A stretch of DNA of 64,000 nt from assembly GCF_052857255.1 (NCBI RefSeq), contig NC_135502.1, positions 154,015,868-154,079,867 on the forward strand, given 5' to 3'. Made by a program: the position numbers and the translations under genes. Shown in pieces: positions 29,591 to 43,851 of the stretch. The notes below the pieces were generated by a model. It had not been told where the DNA came from. It saw nothing but the letters and a program-made list of their open reading frames with translations, and made no database searches. How positions within the stretch are numbered: position 1 is the first letter of the stretch; each line of letters opens with the position of its first letter. This DNA comes from Amblyomma americanum (lineage: Eukaryota > Arthropoda > Arachnida > Ixodida > Ixodidae).

Positions 29591-30475
29591 CACCTCATCG
29601 GTTCGTATTCTTTGGGTACGATTGACGCGGACTGGCAATGACGCTAACGAGGACCTTGTTCTGCGTTATGCAGGGCATTTTCCAGATCGGCGCATCTACA
29701 GCAACGAGCGCCTACACGTGCGGGGATAGAAGCGATATCGTCGGCGTTTATCAACTTCGTCCGGATTACACTGTTGACCAGATGACAGCATTGTTATATT
29801 CTCGGGACCTGGCTCTTCTAGCGACACCACCTGGTAGTCGCGGTGTGGCGTCACCTAAGACCACCAATATACAAGAAGCACCTCAGCGGTTCGTATTCTG
29901 TGGGCACGATGGAAGCGGACTGGCAATAACGCTAACTAGGACCTTGTTCTGGGTTCTGCAGGGCATTTTCCAGATCGGCGTATCTGCAGCAACGAGCGCC
30001 TACACGTGCGGGGATAGAAGTGATAACGTCGGCGTTTATCAATTTTGTCCGGATTACGCTGTTGACCACATGACAGCATGGTTATTTTCTGGCGACCTGG
30101 CTCTTCTAGCGACACCACCTGGTAGTCGCGATGTGACGTCACCCAAGAACACAACTATAAAAGAAGCACCTCACCGGTTCGTATTATGTGGGCAAGATGG
30201 ACGCGGACTGGCAATGACGCCTACGAGGACCTTGTTCTGCGTTCTGCAGGGCATTTTCCAGATCGGCGCATCTACAGCAACGAGCGAATACACGTGCGGG
30301 GATAGAAGCGACATCGTTGGCGTTTATCAGCTTCGTCCGGATAACACTGTTGACCAGATGACAGCATGGGTATTTTCTGGCGACCTGACTCTTCTAGCGA
30401 CAATACCTGGATGTCGCGGTGTGACGTCACCTGAGAGCACCACTATAAAACAAGCACCTCACCGGTTCGTATTCT

Positions 30476-33346
30476 GTGGGCACGATGGACGCGGACTGGC
30501 AATGACGCTACCGAGGACCTTGTTCTGCGTTCTTCAGGGCATTTTCCTGATCGGCGCATCTACAGCAACGAGCACCTACACATGCTGAGATAGAAGCGAT
30601 ATCGTCGGCGTTTATCAACTTCGTCCGGAATTTAGTTGACCAGGTGACAGCATGGTTATTTTCTGGCGACCTGGCTCTTCTAGCGACACCACCTGGTAGT
30701 CGCGGTGTGACGTCAGTTTAGAGCACCACTTTAAAAGAAGCACCTTACCGGTCCGTATTCTCTGGGCACGATGGACGGGGACTGGCAATGACGCCTACGA
30801 GGACCTTGTTCTGCGTTCTGCAGGGCAATTTCCTGATCGGCGCTTCTGCAGCAACGAGCGCCTACACGTGCGGGGATAGAAGCGATATCGTCGGCGTTTA
30901 TCAACTTCGTCCGGATTACACTGTTGACCAGATGACAGCATGGTTATTTTCTGGCGACCTGGCTCTTCTAGCGACACCACCTGGTAGTCGCTATGTGACG
31001 TCACCCAAGAACACCACTATAAAAGAAGCACCTCACTGGTTCGTATTCTGTGGGCACGATGGACGCGGACTGGCAATGACGCCTACGAGGACCTTTTTCT
31101 GCGTTCTGCAGGGCATTTTCCTGATCGGCGCATCTATAGCAACGAGCGCCTACACGTGCGTGGATATAAGAGATATCGTCGGCGTTTATCAACTTCGTCC
31201 GCATTACACTGTTGACCTGATGAAAGCATTGTTATTTTCTCGTCACCAGGCTCTTCTAGCGACAAGACCTGGTTGTCGCGGTGTGACGTCACCTAAGACC
31301 ACCAATATACAAGAAGCACCTCACCGGTTCGTATTCCGTGGGAACGATGGACGCGGACTGGCAATGACGCTAACGAGGACCTTGTTCTGCGTTCTGCAGG
31401 GCATCTTCCAGATCGGCGCATCTACAGCAACGAGCGCCTACACATGCTTGGATAGAAGCGATATCGTCGGCGTTTATCAACTTCGTCCGGATTGCACTGT
31501 TGACCAGATGACAGCATGGTCATTTTCTGGCGACCTGGCTCTTCTAGAGACACCACCTAGTAGTCGCGGTGTGACGTCACCCAAGAACACCACTATAAAA
31601 CAATCACCTCACCGGTTCGTCTTCTGCGGATACGATGGACGCGGACTGGCAATGACGCCTACGAGGACCTTGTTCTGCGTTCTGCAGGACATTTTCCAGA
31701 TCGACGCATCTACACCAACGAGCGTCTACACGTGCGGATATAGAAGCGATATCGTCGGCGTTTATCAACTTCGTCCGGATTACACTGTTGACCAGACGAC
31801 AGCATTGATATATTCTCGGGACCTGGCTCTTCTAGCGACACTACCTGGTAGTCACGGTGTGACGTCACCTGAGACCACCAATATACAAGAAGCACCTCAC
31901 CGGTTCGTATTCTGTGGGCACGATGGACGCGGACTGGCAATAAAGCTAACGATTACCTTGTTCTGGGTTCTGCAGGGCATTTTCCAGATCGGCGTATCTG
32001 CAGCAACGAGCGCCTACACGTGCGGGGATAGAAGCGATATCGTCGGTGTTATCAACTTCGTCCGGATTACACTGTTGACCAGATGACAGCATGGTTATTT
32101 TCTGGCGACCTGGCTCTTCTAGCGACACCACCTGGGAGTCGTGGTGTGACGTCACCCAAGAACACCACTATAACAGAAGCACCTCACCGGTTCGTCTTCT
32201 GTGGACACGATGGACGCGGACTGGCAATGACGCCTACGAGGACCTTGTTCTGCGTTCTGCAGGGCATTTTCCTGACCGGCGCATCTACAGCAACGAGCGC
32301 CTACACATGCTTGGATAGAAGCGATATCGTCGGCGTTTATCAACTTCGTCCGGATTAAATTTGACCAGATGGCAGCATGGTCGTCTTCTGGCGACCTGGC
32401 TCTTCTAGCGACACCACCTAGTAGTCGCGGTGTGACGTCACCCAAGAACACCACTATAAAACAATCACCTCACCGGTTCGTCTTCTGCGGATACGATGGA
32501 CGCGGACTGGCAATGACGCCTACGAGGACCTTGTTCTGCGTTCTGCAGGACATTTTCCAGATCGACGTATCTACAGCAACGAGCGTCTACACGTGCGGGT
32601 ATAAAAGCGATATCGTCGGCGTTTATCAACTTCGTCCGGATTACACTGTTGACCAGATGACAGCATTGTTATATTCTCGACACCTGGCTCTTCTAGCGAC
32701 AAGACCTGGTTGTCGCGGTGTGACGTCACCTGAGACCACCAATATACAAGAAGCACCTCACCGGTTCGTATTCTGTGGGCACGATGGACGCGGACTGGCA
32801 ATGACGCTAACGAGGACCTTGTTCTGCGTTCTGCAGGGCATCTTCCAGATCGGCGCATCTACAGCAACGAGCGCCTACACATGCTTGGATAGAAACGATA
32901 TCGTCGGCGTTTATCAACTTCGTCTGGATTACGGTTGACCAGATGACAGCATTGTTATTTTCTTGGGACCTGGCCCTTCTAGCGACACCACCTGGTAGTC
33001 GCGGTGTGACGTCACTTGAGACCACCAATATACAAGAAGCACGTCACCGGTTCGTATTCCGTGGGCACGATGGACGTGGACTGGCAATAACGCTAACGAG
33101 GACCTTGTTCTGCGTTCTGCAGGGCATTTTCCTGATCGGCGCATCTACTGCAACGAGCGCCTACACATGCTGGGATAGAAGCGATATCGTCGGCGTTTAT
33201 CAACTTCTTCCGGATTACAGTTGACCAGATGACAGCATGGTTATTTTCTGGCGACCTGGCTCTTCTAGCGACACCACCTGGTAGTCGCGGTGTGACGTCA
33301 CCTGAGACCACCAATATACACGAAGCACGTCACCGGTTCGTATTAT
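30476..33346 (+). repeat. 2871-bp HOR, copy C1 (10 monomers)
   Basis: This block matches 33347 onward at 2871 bp. Shared markers include ACACATGCTGAGATAG (30584 and 33455), CTTACCGGTCCGTATTCTCT (30743 and 33614) and GTGGATATAAGAG (31160 and 34031). The left boundary is bracketed by an ATTCTGTGGG/ATTATGTGGG difference. Confidence 0.75.
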
Positions 33347-36300
33347 GTGGGCACGATGGACGCGGACTGGCAATGACGCTACCGAGGACCTTGTTCTGCG
33401 TTCTTCAGGGCATTTTCCTGATCGGCGCATCTACAGCAACGAGCACCTACACATGCTGAGATAGAAGCGATATCGTCGGCGTTTATCAACTTCGTCCGGA
33501 ATTTAGTTGACCAGATGACAGCATGGTTATTTTCTGGCGACCTGGCTCTTCTAGCGACACCACCTGGTAGTCGCGGTGTGACGTCAGTTTAGAGCACCAC
33601 TTTAAAAGAAGCACCTTACCGGTCCGTATTCTCTGGGCACGATGGACGGGGACTGGCAATGACGCCTACGAGGACCTTGTTCTGCGTTCTGCAGGGCAAT
33701 TTCCTGATCGGCGCTTCTGCAGCAACGAGCGCCTACACGTGCGGGGATAGAAGCGATATCGTCGGCGTTTATCAACTTCGTCCGGATTACACTGTTGACC
33801 AGATGACAGCATGGTTATTTTCTGGCGACCTGGCTCTTCTAGCGACACCACCTGGTAGTCGCTATGTGACGTCACCCAAGAACACCACTATAAAAGAAGC
33901 ACCTCACTGGTTCGTATTCTGTGGGCACGATGGACGCGGACTGGCAATGACGCCTACGAGGACCTTTTTCTGCGTTCTGCAGGGCATTTTCCTGATCGGC
34001 GCATCTATAGCAACGAGCGCCTACACGTGCGTGGATATAAGAGATATCGTCGGCGTTTATCAACTTCGTCCGCATTACACTGTTGACCTGATGAAAGCAT
34101 TGTTATTTTCTCGTGACCAGGCTCTTCTAGCGACAAGACCTGGTTGTCGCGGTGCGACGTCACCTGAGACAACCAATATACAAGAAGCACCTCACCGGTT
34201 CGTATTCCGTGGGCACGATGGACGCGGACTGGCAATGACGCTAACGAGGACCTTGTTCTGCGTTCTGCAGGGCATCTTCCAGATCGGCGCATCTACAGCA
34301 ACGAGCGCCTACACATGCTTGGATAGAAGCGATATCGTCGGCGTTTATCAACTTCGCCCGGATTGCACTGTTGACCAGATGACAGCATGGTCATTTTCTG
34401 GCGACCTGGCTCTTCTAGAGACACCACCTAGTAGTCGCGGTGTGACGTCACCCAAGAACACCACTATAAAACAATCACCTCACCGGTTCGTCTTCTGCGG
34501 ATACGATGGACGCGGACTGGCAATGACGCCTACGAGGACCTTGTTCTGCGTTCTGCAGGACATTTTCCAGATCTACGCATCTACACCAACGAGCGTCTAC
34601 ACGTGCGGATATAGAAGCGATATCGTCGGCGTTTATCAACTTCGTCCGGATTACACTGTTGACCAGATGACAGCATTGATATATTCTCGGGACCTGGCTC
34701 TTCTAGCGACACTACCTGGTAGTCACGGTGTGACGTCACCTGAGACCACCAATATACAAGAAGCACCTCACCGGTTCGTATTCTGTGGGCACGATGGACG
34801 CGGACTGGCAATAAAGCTAACGATTACCTTGTTCTGGGTTCTGCAGGGCATTTTCCAGATCGGCGTATCTGCAGCAACGAGCGCCTACACGTGCGGGGAT
34901 AGAAGCGATATCGTCGGTGTTATCAACTTCGTCCGCATTACACTGTTGACCTGATGAAAGCATTGTTATTTTCTCGTTACCGGGCTCTTCTAGCGACAAG
35001 ACCTGGTTGTCGCGGTGTGACGTCACCTGAGACCACCAATATACAAGAAGCACCTCACCGGTTCGTATTCCGTGGGCACGATGGACGCGGACTGGCAATG
35101 ACGCTAACGAGGACCTTGTTCTGCGTTCTGCAGGGCATCTTCCAGATCGGCGCATCTACAGCAACGAGTGCCTACACATGCTTGGATAGAAGCGACATCG
35201 TCGGCGTTTATCAACTTCGTCCGGATTGCACTGTTGACCAGATGACAGCATGGTCATTTTCTGGCGACCTGGCTCTTCTAGAGACACCACCTAGTAGTCG
35301 CGGTGTGACGTCACCCAAGAACACCACTATAAAACAATCACCTCACCGGTTCGTCTTCTGCGGATACGATGGACGCGGACTGGCAATGACGCCTACGAGG
35401 ACCTTGTTCTGCGTTCTGCAGGACATTTTCCAGATCGACGCATCTACACCAACGAGCGTCTACACGTGCGGATATAGAAGCGATATCGTCGGCGTTTATC
35501 AACTTCGTCCGGATTACACTGTTGACTAGATGACAGCATTGTTATATTCTCGGGACCTGGCTCTTCTAGCGACACTACCTGGTAGTCACGGTGTGACGTC
35601 ACCTGAGACCACCAATATACAAGAAGCACCTCACCGGTTCGTATTCTGTGGGCACGATGGACGCGGACTGGCAATAAAGCTAACGATTACCTTGTTCTGG
35701 GTTCTGCAGGGCATTTTCCAGATCGGATTATCTGCAGCAACGAGCGCCTACACGTGCGGGGATAGAAGCGATATCGTCGGTGTTATCAACTTCGTCTGGA
35801 TTACACTGTTGACCAGATGACAGCATGGTTATTTTCTGGCGACCTGGCTCTTCTAGAGACACCACCTGGTAGTCGCGGTGTGGCGTCACCTGAGACCACC
35901 AATATACAAGAAGCACCTCACCGGTTCGTATTCTGTGGGCACGATGGACGCGGACTGGAAATAACGCTAACGAGGACCTTGTTCTGGGTTCTGCAGGGCA
36001 TTTTTCAGATCGGCGTATCTGCAGCAACGAGCGCCTACACGTGCGGGGATAGAAGCGATATCGTCGGTGTTATCAACTTCGTCCGGATTACACTGTTGAC
36101 CAGATGACAGCATGGTTATTTTCTGGCGACCTGGCTCTTCTAGCAACACCACCTGGTAGTCGTGGTGTGACGTCACCCAAGAACACCACTATAACAGAAG
36201 CACCTCACCGGTTCGTCTTCTGTGGACACGATGGACGCGGACTGGCAATGACGCCTACGAGGACCTTGTTCTGCGTTCTGCAGGACATTTTCCTGACCGG

Positions 36301-36573
36301 CGCATCTACACCAACGAGCGTCTACACGTGCGGATATAGAAGCGATATCGTCGGCGTTTATCAACTTCGTCCGGATTAAATTTGACCAGATGGCAGCATG
36401 GTCGTTTTCTGGCGACCTGGCTCTTCTAGCGACACCACCTAGTAGTCGCGGTGTGACGTCACCCAAGAACACCACTATAAAACAATCACCTCACCGGTTC
36501 GTCTTCTGCGGATACGATGGACGCGGACTGGCAATGACGCCTACGAGGACCTTGTTCTGCGTTCTGCAGGACA
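32208..36573 (+). repeat. 4.37-kb segmental duplication D, upstream copy
   Basis: This block recurs at 44263-48801. The offset is 12055 bp up to the insertion site and 12228 bp after it. The 173-bp increase equals the 162-bp insert plus one 11-bp target duplicate. Boundaries are bracketed by GTCTTCTGTGGACAC versus GTATTCTGTGGGCAC on the left, and by TTTTCCAGATCGAC versus TTTTTCAGATCGGC on the right. Only a handful of substitutions were noticed across the block, for example CTTCGCCCGG at 34352 versus CTTCGTCCGG at 46407. Confidence 0.85.
33347..34930 (+). repeat. 2871-bp HOR, copy C2 (partial)
   Basis: Second, shorter copy of the 2871-bp unit. It ends at a chimeric join near 34930. There a 287-bp-type monomer (GTGTTATCAAC) runs into the CCGCATTACACTGTTGACC / CTGATGAAAGC type, instead of the CCGGATTACAC / CAGATGACAGC seen at the corresponding C1 position near 32068. 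The same join recurs near 47160 as part of the 12055-bp duplication. Confidence 0.7.
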
Positions 36574-39355
36574 TTTTCCAGATCGACGTATCTACAGCAA
36601 CGAGCGTCTACACGTGCGGGGATAGAAGCGATATCGTCGGTGTTATCAACTTCGTCTGGATTACACTGTTGACCAGATGACAGCATGGTTATTTTCTGGC
36701 GACCTGGCTCTTCTAGAGACACCACCTGGTAGTCGCGGTGTGACGTCACCTGAGACCACCAATATACAAGAAGCACCTCACCGGTTCGTATTCTGTGGGC
36801 ACGATGGACGCGGACTGGCAATAACGCTAACGAGGACCTTGTTCTGGGTTCTGCAGGGCATTTTTCAGATCGGCGTATCTGCAGCAACGAGCGCCTACAC
36901 GTGCGGGGATAGAAGCGATATCGTCGGTGTTATCAACTTCGTCCGGATTACACTGTTGACCAGATGAGAGCATTGTTATATTCTCGACACCTGGCTCTTC
37001 TAGCGACAAGACCTGGTTGTCGCGGTGTGACGTCACCTGAGACCACCAATATACAAGAAGCACCTCACCGGTTCGTATTCTGTGGGCACGCTGGACGCGG
37101 ACTGGCAATGACGCTAACGAGGACCTTGTTCTGCGTTCTGCAGGGCATCTTCCAGATCGGCGCATCTACAGCAACGAGCGCCTACACATGCTTGGATAGA
37201 AGCGATATCGTCGGCGTTTATCAACTTCGTCCGGATTACGGTTGACCAGATGACAGCATTGTTATTTTCTTGGGACCTGGCCCTTCTAGCGACACCACCT
37301 GGTAGTCGCGGTGTGACGTCACTTGAGACCACCAATATACAAGAAGCACGTCACCGGTTCGTATTCTGTGGGCACGATGGACGCGGACTGGCAATGACGC
37401 TAACGAGGACCTTGTTCTGCGTTCTGCAGGGCATTTTCCTGATCGGCGCATCTACTGCAACGAGCGCCTACACATGCTGGGATAGAAGCGATATCGTCGG
37501 CGTTTATCAACTTCTTCCGGATTACAGTTGACCAGATGACAGCATGGTTATTTTCTGGCGACCTGGCTCTTCTAGCGACACCACCTGGTAGTCGCGGTGT
37601 TACGTCACCTGAGACCACCAATATACACGAAGCACGTCACCGGTTCGTATTCTGTGGGCACGATGGACGCGGACTGGCAATGACGCTATCGAGGGCCTTG
37701 TTCTGCGTTCTGCAGGGCATTTTCATGATCGGCGCATCTACAGCAACGAGCGCCTACACATGCTGGGATCGAAGCTATATCGTCGGCGTTTATCAACTTC
37801 GTCCGGAATTTAGTTGACCAGATGACAGCATGGTTATTTTCTGGCGACCTGGCTCTTCTAGCGACACCACCTGGTAGTCGCGGTGTGACGTCAGTTTAGA
37901 GCACCACTTTAAAAGACGCACCTCACCGGTTCGTCTTCTGTGGACACGATGGACGCGGACTGGCAATGACGCCTACGAGGACCTTGCTCTGCGTTCTGCA
38001 GGGCATTTTCCTGACCGGCGCATCTACAGCAACGAGCGCCTACACATGCTTGGATAGAAGCGATATCGTCGGCGTTTATCAACTTCGTCCGGATTAAATT
38101 TGACCAGATGGCAGCATGGTCGTTTTTTGGCGACCTGCCTCTTCTAGCGACACCACCTAGTAGTCGCGGTGTGACGTCACCCAAGAACACCACTATAAAA
38201 CAATCACCTCACCGGTTCGTCTTCTGCGGATACGATGGACGCGGACTGGCAATGACGCCTACGAGGAGCTTGTTCTGCGTTCTGCAGGACATTTTCCAGA
38301 TCGACGCATCTACAGCAACGAGCGTCTACACGTGCGGGTATAGAAGCGATATCGTCGGCGTTTATCGACTTCGTCCGAATTACACTGTTGACCAGACGAC
38401 AGCATAGTTATATTCTCGAGACCTGGCTCTTCTAGCGACAAGACCTGGTTGTCGCGGTGTGACGTCACCTGAGACCACCAATATACAAAAGCACCTCACC
38501 GGTTCAAATTCTGTGGGCACGATTGACGCGGACTGGCAATGACGCTAACGAGGACCTTGTTCTGCGTTCTGCAGGGCATCTTCCTGATCGGCGCATCTAC
38601 AGCAACGAGCGCCTACACATGCTTGGATAGAAGCGATATCGTCGGCGTTTATCAACTTCGTCCGGATTAAATTTGACCAGATGGCAGCATGGTCGTTTTC
38701 TGGCGACCTGGCTCTTCTAGCGACACCACCTAGTAGTCGCGGTGTGACGTCACCCAAGAACACCACTATAAAACAATCACCTCACTAGTTCGTCTTCTGC
38801 GGATACGATGGACGCGGACTGGCAATGACGCCTACGAGGACCTTGTTCTGCGTTCTGCAGGACATTTTCCAGATCGACGCATCTACAGCAACGAGCATCT
38901 ACACGTGCGGGTATAGAAGCGATATCGTCGGCGTTTATCAACTTCGTCCGGGTTACACTGTTGACCAGATGACAGCATTGTTATATTCTCGACACCTGGC
39001 TCTTCTAGCGACAAGACCTGGTTGTCGCGGTGTGACGTCACCTGAGACCACCAATATACAAGAAGCACCTCACCGGTTCGTATTCTGTGGGCACGATGGA
39101 CGCGGACTGGCAATGACGCTAACGAGGACCTTGTTCTGCGTTCTGCAGGGCATCTTCCAGATCGGCGCATCTACAGCAACGAGCGCCTACACATGCTTGG
39201 ATAGAAGCGATATCGTCGGCGTTTATCAACTTCGTCCGGATTACGGTTGACCAGATGACAGCATGGTCGTTTTCTGGCGACCTGGCTCTTCTAGCGACAC
39301 CACCTAGTAGTCGCGGTGTGACGTCACCCAAGAACACCACTATAAAACAATCACC

Positions 39356-42300
39356 TCACTGGTTCGTCTTCTGCGGATACGATGGACGCGGACTGGCAAT
39401 GACGCCTACGAGGACCTTGTTCTGCGTTCTGCAGGACATTTTCCAGATCGACGCATCTACAGCAACGAGCATCTACACGTGCGGGTATAGAAGCGATATC
39501 GTCGGCGTTTATCAACTTCGTCCGGGTTACACTGTTGACCAGATGACAGCATTGTTATATTCTCGACACCTGGCCCTCCTAGCGACACCACCTGGTAGTC
39601 GCGGTGTGACGTCACTTGAGACCACCAATATACAAGAAGCACGTCACCGGTTCGTATTCTGTGGGCACGATGGACGCGGACTGGCAATGACGCTAACGAG
39701 GACCTTGTTCTGCGTTCTGCAGGGCATTTTCCTGATCGGCGCATCTACTGCAACGAGCGCCTACACATGCTGGGATAGAAGCGATATCGTCGGCGTTTAT
39801 CAACTTCTTCTGGATTACAGTTGACCAGATGACAGCATGGTTATTTTCTGGCGACCTGGCTCTTCTAGCGACACCACCTGGTAGTCGCGGTGTGACGTCA
39901 CCTGAGACCACCAATATACACGAAGCACGTCACAGGTTCGTATTCTGTGGGCACGATGGACGCGGACTGGCAATGACGCTATCGAGGGCCTTGTTCTGCG
40001 TTCTGCAGGGCATTTTCCTGATCGGCGCATCTACAGCAACGAGCGCCTACACATGCTGGGATCGAAGCTATATCGTCGGCGTTTATCAACTTCGTCCGGA
40101 ATTTAGTTGACCAGATGACACCATGGTTATTTTCTGGCGACCTGGCTCTTCTAGCGACACCACCTGGTAGTCGCGGTGTGACGTCAGTTTAGAGCACCAC
40201 TTTAAAAGAAGCACCTCACCGGTTCGTCTTCTGTGGACACGATGGACGCGGACTGGCAATGACGCCTACGAGGACCTTGTTCTGCGTTCTGCAGGGCATT
40301 TTCCTGACCGGCGCATCTACAGCAACGAGCGCCTACACATGCTTGGATAGAAGCGATATCGTCGGCGTTTATCAACTTCGTCCGGATTAAATTTGACCAG
40401 ATGGCAGCATGGACGTTTTCTGGCGACCTGCCTCTTCTAGCGACACCACCTAGTAGTCGCGGTGTGACGTCACCCAAGAACACCACTAGAAAACAATCAC
40501 CTCACCGGTTCGTCTTCTGCGGATACGATGGACGCGGACTGGCAATGACGCCTACGAGGACCTTGTTCTGCGTTCTGCAGGACATTTTCCAGATCGACGC
40601 ATCTACAGCAACGAGCGTCTACACGTGCGGGTATAGAAGCGATATCGTCGGCGTTTATCGACTTCGTCCGGATTACACTGTTGACCAGATGACAGCATTG
40701 TTATATTCTCGAGACCTGGCTCTTCTAGCGACAAGACCTGGTTGTCGCGGAGTGACGTCACCTGAGACCACCAATATACATGAAGCACCTCACCGGTTCG
40801 AATTCTGTGGGCACGATGGACGCGGACTGGCAATGACGCTAACGAGGACCTTGTTCTGCGTTCTGCAGGGCATCTTCCAGATCGGCGCATCTACAGCAAC
40901 GAGCGCCTACACATGCTTGGATAGAAGCGATATCGTCGGCGTTTATCAACTTCGTCCAGATTAAATTTGACCAGATGGCAGCATGGTCGTTTTCTGGCGA
41001 CCTGGCTCTTCTAGCGACACCACCTAGTAGTCGCGGTGTGACGTCACCCAAGAACACCACTATAAAACAATCACCTCACCGGTTCGTCTTCTGCGGATAC
41101 GATGGACGCGGACTGGCAATGACGCCTACGAGGACCTTGTTCTGCGTTCTGCAGGACATTTTCCAGATCGACGCATCTACAGCAACGAGCGTCTACACGT
41201 GCGGGTATAGAAGCGATATCGTCGGCGTTTATCAACTTCGTCCGGATTACACTGTTGACCAGATGACAGCATTGTTATTTTCTTGGGACCTGGCCCTTCT
41301 AGCGACACCACCTGGTAGTCGCGGTGTGACGTCACTTGAGACCACCAATATACAAGAAGCACGTCACCGGTTCGTATTCTGTGGGCACGATGGACGCGGA
41401 CTGGCAATGACGCTAACGAGGACCTTGTTCTGCGTTCTGCAGGGCATGTTCCTGATCGGCGCATTTACTGCAACGAGCGCCTACACATGCTGGAATAGAA
41501 GCGATATCGTCGGCGTTTATCAACTTCTTCCGGATTACAGTTGACCAGATGACAGCATGGTTATTTTCTGGCGACCTGGCTCTTCTAGCGACACCACCTG
41601 GTAGTCGCGGTGTGACGTCACCTGAGACCACCAATATACACGAAGCACGTCACCGGTTCGTATTCTGTGGGCACGATGGACGCGGACTGGCAATGACGCT
41701 ATCGAGGGCCTTGTTCTGCGTTCTGCAGGGCATTTTCCTGATCGGCGCATCTACAGCAACGAGCGCCTACACATGCTTGGATAGAAGCGATATCGTCGGC
41801 GTTTATCAACTTCGTCCGGATTACACTGTTGACCAGATGACAGCATGGTTATTTTCTGGCGACCTGGCTCTTCTAGCGACACCACCTGGTAGTCGCGGTG
41901 TGACGTCAGTTTAGAGCACCACTTTAAAAGAAGCACCTCACCGGTCCGTATTCTGTGGGCACGATGGACGGGGACTGGCAATGACGCCTACGAGGACCTT
42001 GTTCTGCGTTCTGCAGGGCAATTTCCTGATCGGCGCTTCTGCAGCAACGAGCGCCTACACGTGCGGGGATAGAAGCGATATCGTCGGCGTTTATCAACTT
42101 CGTCCGGATTACACTGTTGACCAGATGACAGCATGGTTATTTTCTGGCGACCTGGCACTTCTAGCGACACCACCTGGTAGTCGCTATGTGACGTCACCCA
42201 AGAATACCACTATAAAAGAAGCACCTCACTGGTTCGTATTCTGTGGGCATGATGGACGCGGACTGGCAATGACGCCTACGAGGACCTTTTTCTGCGTTCT

Positions 42301-43675
42301 GCAGGGCATTTTCCTGATCGGCGCATCTATAGCAACGAGCGCCTACACGTGCGTGGATAGAAGAGATATCGTCGGCGTTTATCAACTTCGTCCGCATTAC
42401 ACTGTTGACCTGATGAAAGCATTGTTATTTTCTCGTGACCGGGCTCTTCTAGCGACAAGACCTGGTTGTCGCGGTGTGACGTCACCTGAGACCACCAATA
42501 TACAAGAAGCACCTCACCGGTTCGTATTCCGTGGGCACGATGGACGCGGACTGGCAATGACGCTAACGAGGACCTTGTTCTGCGTTCTGCAGGGCATCTT
42601 CCAGATCGGCGCATCTACAGCAACGAGCGCCTACACATGCTTGGATAGAAGCGATATCGTCGGCGTTTATCAACTTCGTCCGGATTGCACTGTTGACCAG
42701 ATGACAGCATGGTCATTTTCTGGCGACCTGGCTCTTCTGGAGACACCATCTAGTAGTCGCGGTGTGACGTCACCCAAGAACACCACATTAAAACAATCAC
42801 CTCACCGGTTCGTCTTCTGCGGATACGATGGACGCGGACTGGCAATGACGCCTACGAGGACCTTGTTCTGCGTTCTGCAGGACATTTTCCAGATCGACGC
42901 ATCGACACCAGCGAGCGTCTACACGTGCGGATATAGAAGCGATATCGTCGGCGTTTATCAACTTCGTCCGGATTACACTGTTGACCAGATGACAGCATTG
43001 TTATATTCTCGGGACCTGGCTCTTCTAGCGACACTACCTGGTAGTCACGGTGTGACGTCACCTGAGACCACCAATATACAAGAAGCACCTCACCGGTTCG
43101 TATTCTGTGGGCACGATGGACGCGGACTGGCAATAAAGCTAACGATTACCTTGTTCTGGGTTCTGCAGGGCATTTTCCAGATAGGCGTATCTGCAGCAAC
43201 GAGCGCCTACACGTGCGGGGATAGAAGCGATATAGTCGGTGTTATCAACTTCGTCTGGATTACACTGTTGACCAGATGACAGCATGGTTACTTTCTGGCG
43301 ACCTGGCTCTTCTAGAGACACCACCTGGTAGTCGCGGTGTGACGTCACCTGAGACCACCAATATATAAGAAGCACCTCATCGGTTCGTAATCTTTGGGTA
43401 CGATTGACGCGGACTGGCAATGACGCTAACGAGGACATTGTTCTGCGTTATGCAGGGCATTTTCCAGATCGGCGCATCTACAGCAACGAGCGCCTACACG
43501 TGCGGGTATAGAAGCGATATCGTCGGCGTTTATCGACTTCGTCCGGATTACACTGTTGACCAGATGACAGCATTGTTATATTCTCGAGACCTGGCTCTTC
43601 TAGCGACAAGACCTGGTTGTCGCGGAGTGACGTCACCTGAGACCACCAATATACATGAAGCACCTCACCGGTTCG
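39356..43675 (+). repeat. 4.32-kb segmental duplication E, upstream copy
   Basis: This block matches 49006-53325 at a constant 9650 bp. The left limit is a CACCTCACTGG versus CACGTCACTGG difference. The right limit is TTCGTCTTCTGCGG here versus TTCGAATTCTGTGG downstream. It includes the first version of the 2875-bp decamer at 40975. Confidence 0.85.
40975..43563 (+). repeat. 2875-bp decamer HOR, early nine-monomer version
   Basis: This has the same monomer order as 50625-53213. The tenth monomer is replaced by the chimeric monomer at 43564-43851, so the next unit starts 2589 bp rather than 2875 bp later (41177 corresponds to 43766). Confidence 0.75.
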
Positions 43676-43851
43676 TCTTCTGCGGATACGATGGACGCGG
43701 ACTGGCAATGACGCCTACGAGGACCTTGTTCTGCGTTCTGCAGGACATTTTCCAGATCGACGCATCTACAGCAACGAGCGTCTACACGTGCGGGTATAGA
43801 AGCGATATCGTCGGCGTTTATCAACTTCGTCCGGATTACACTGTTGACCAG
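43564..43851 (+). repeat. Chimeric monomer at an unequal-crossover junction
   Basis: The first part, with TCGAGACCTGG, CGCGGAGTGACG and ATATACATGAAGC, matches the monomer starting at 40689. From about 43676 the sequence switches to the next monomer type (TTCGTCTTCTGCGGATACG, GCAGGACATTTTCCAGATCG), matching 40975-41262. Two adjacent monomers have been fused in register, removing one repeat length. Confidence 0.75.
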
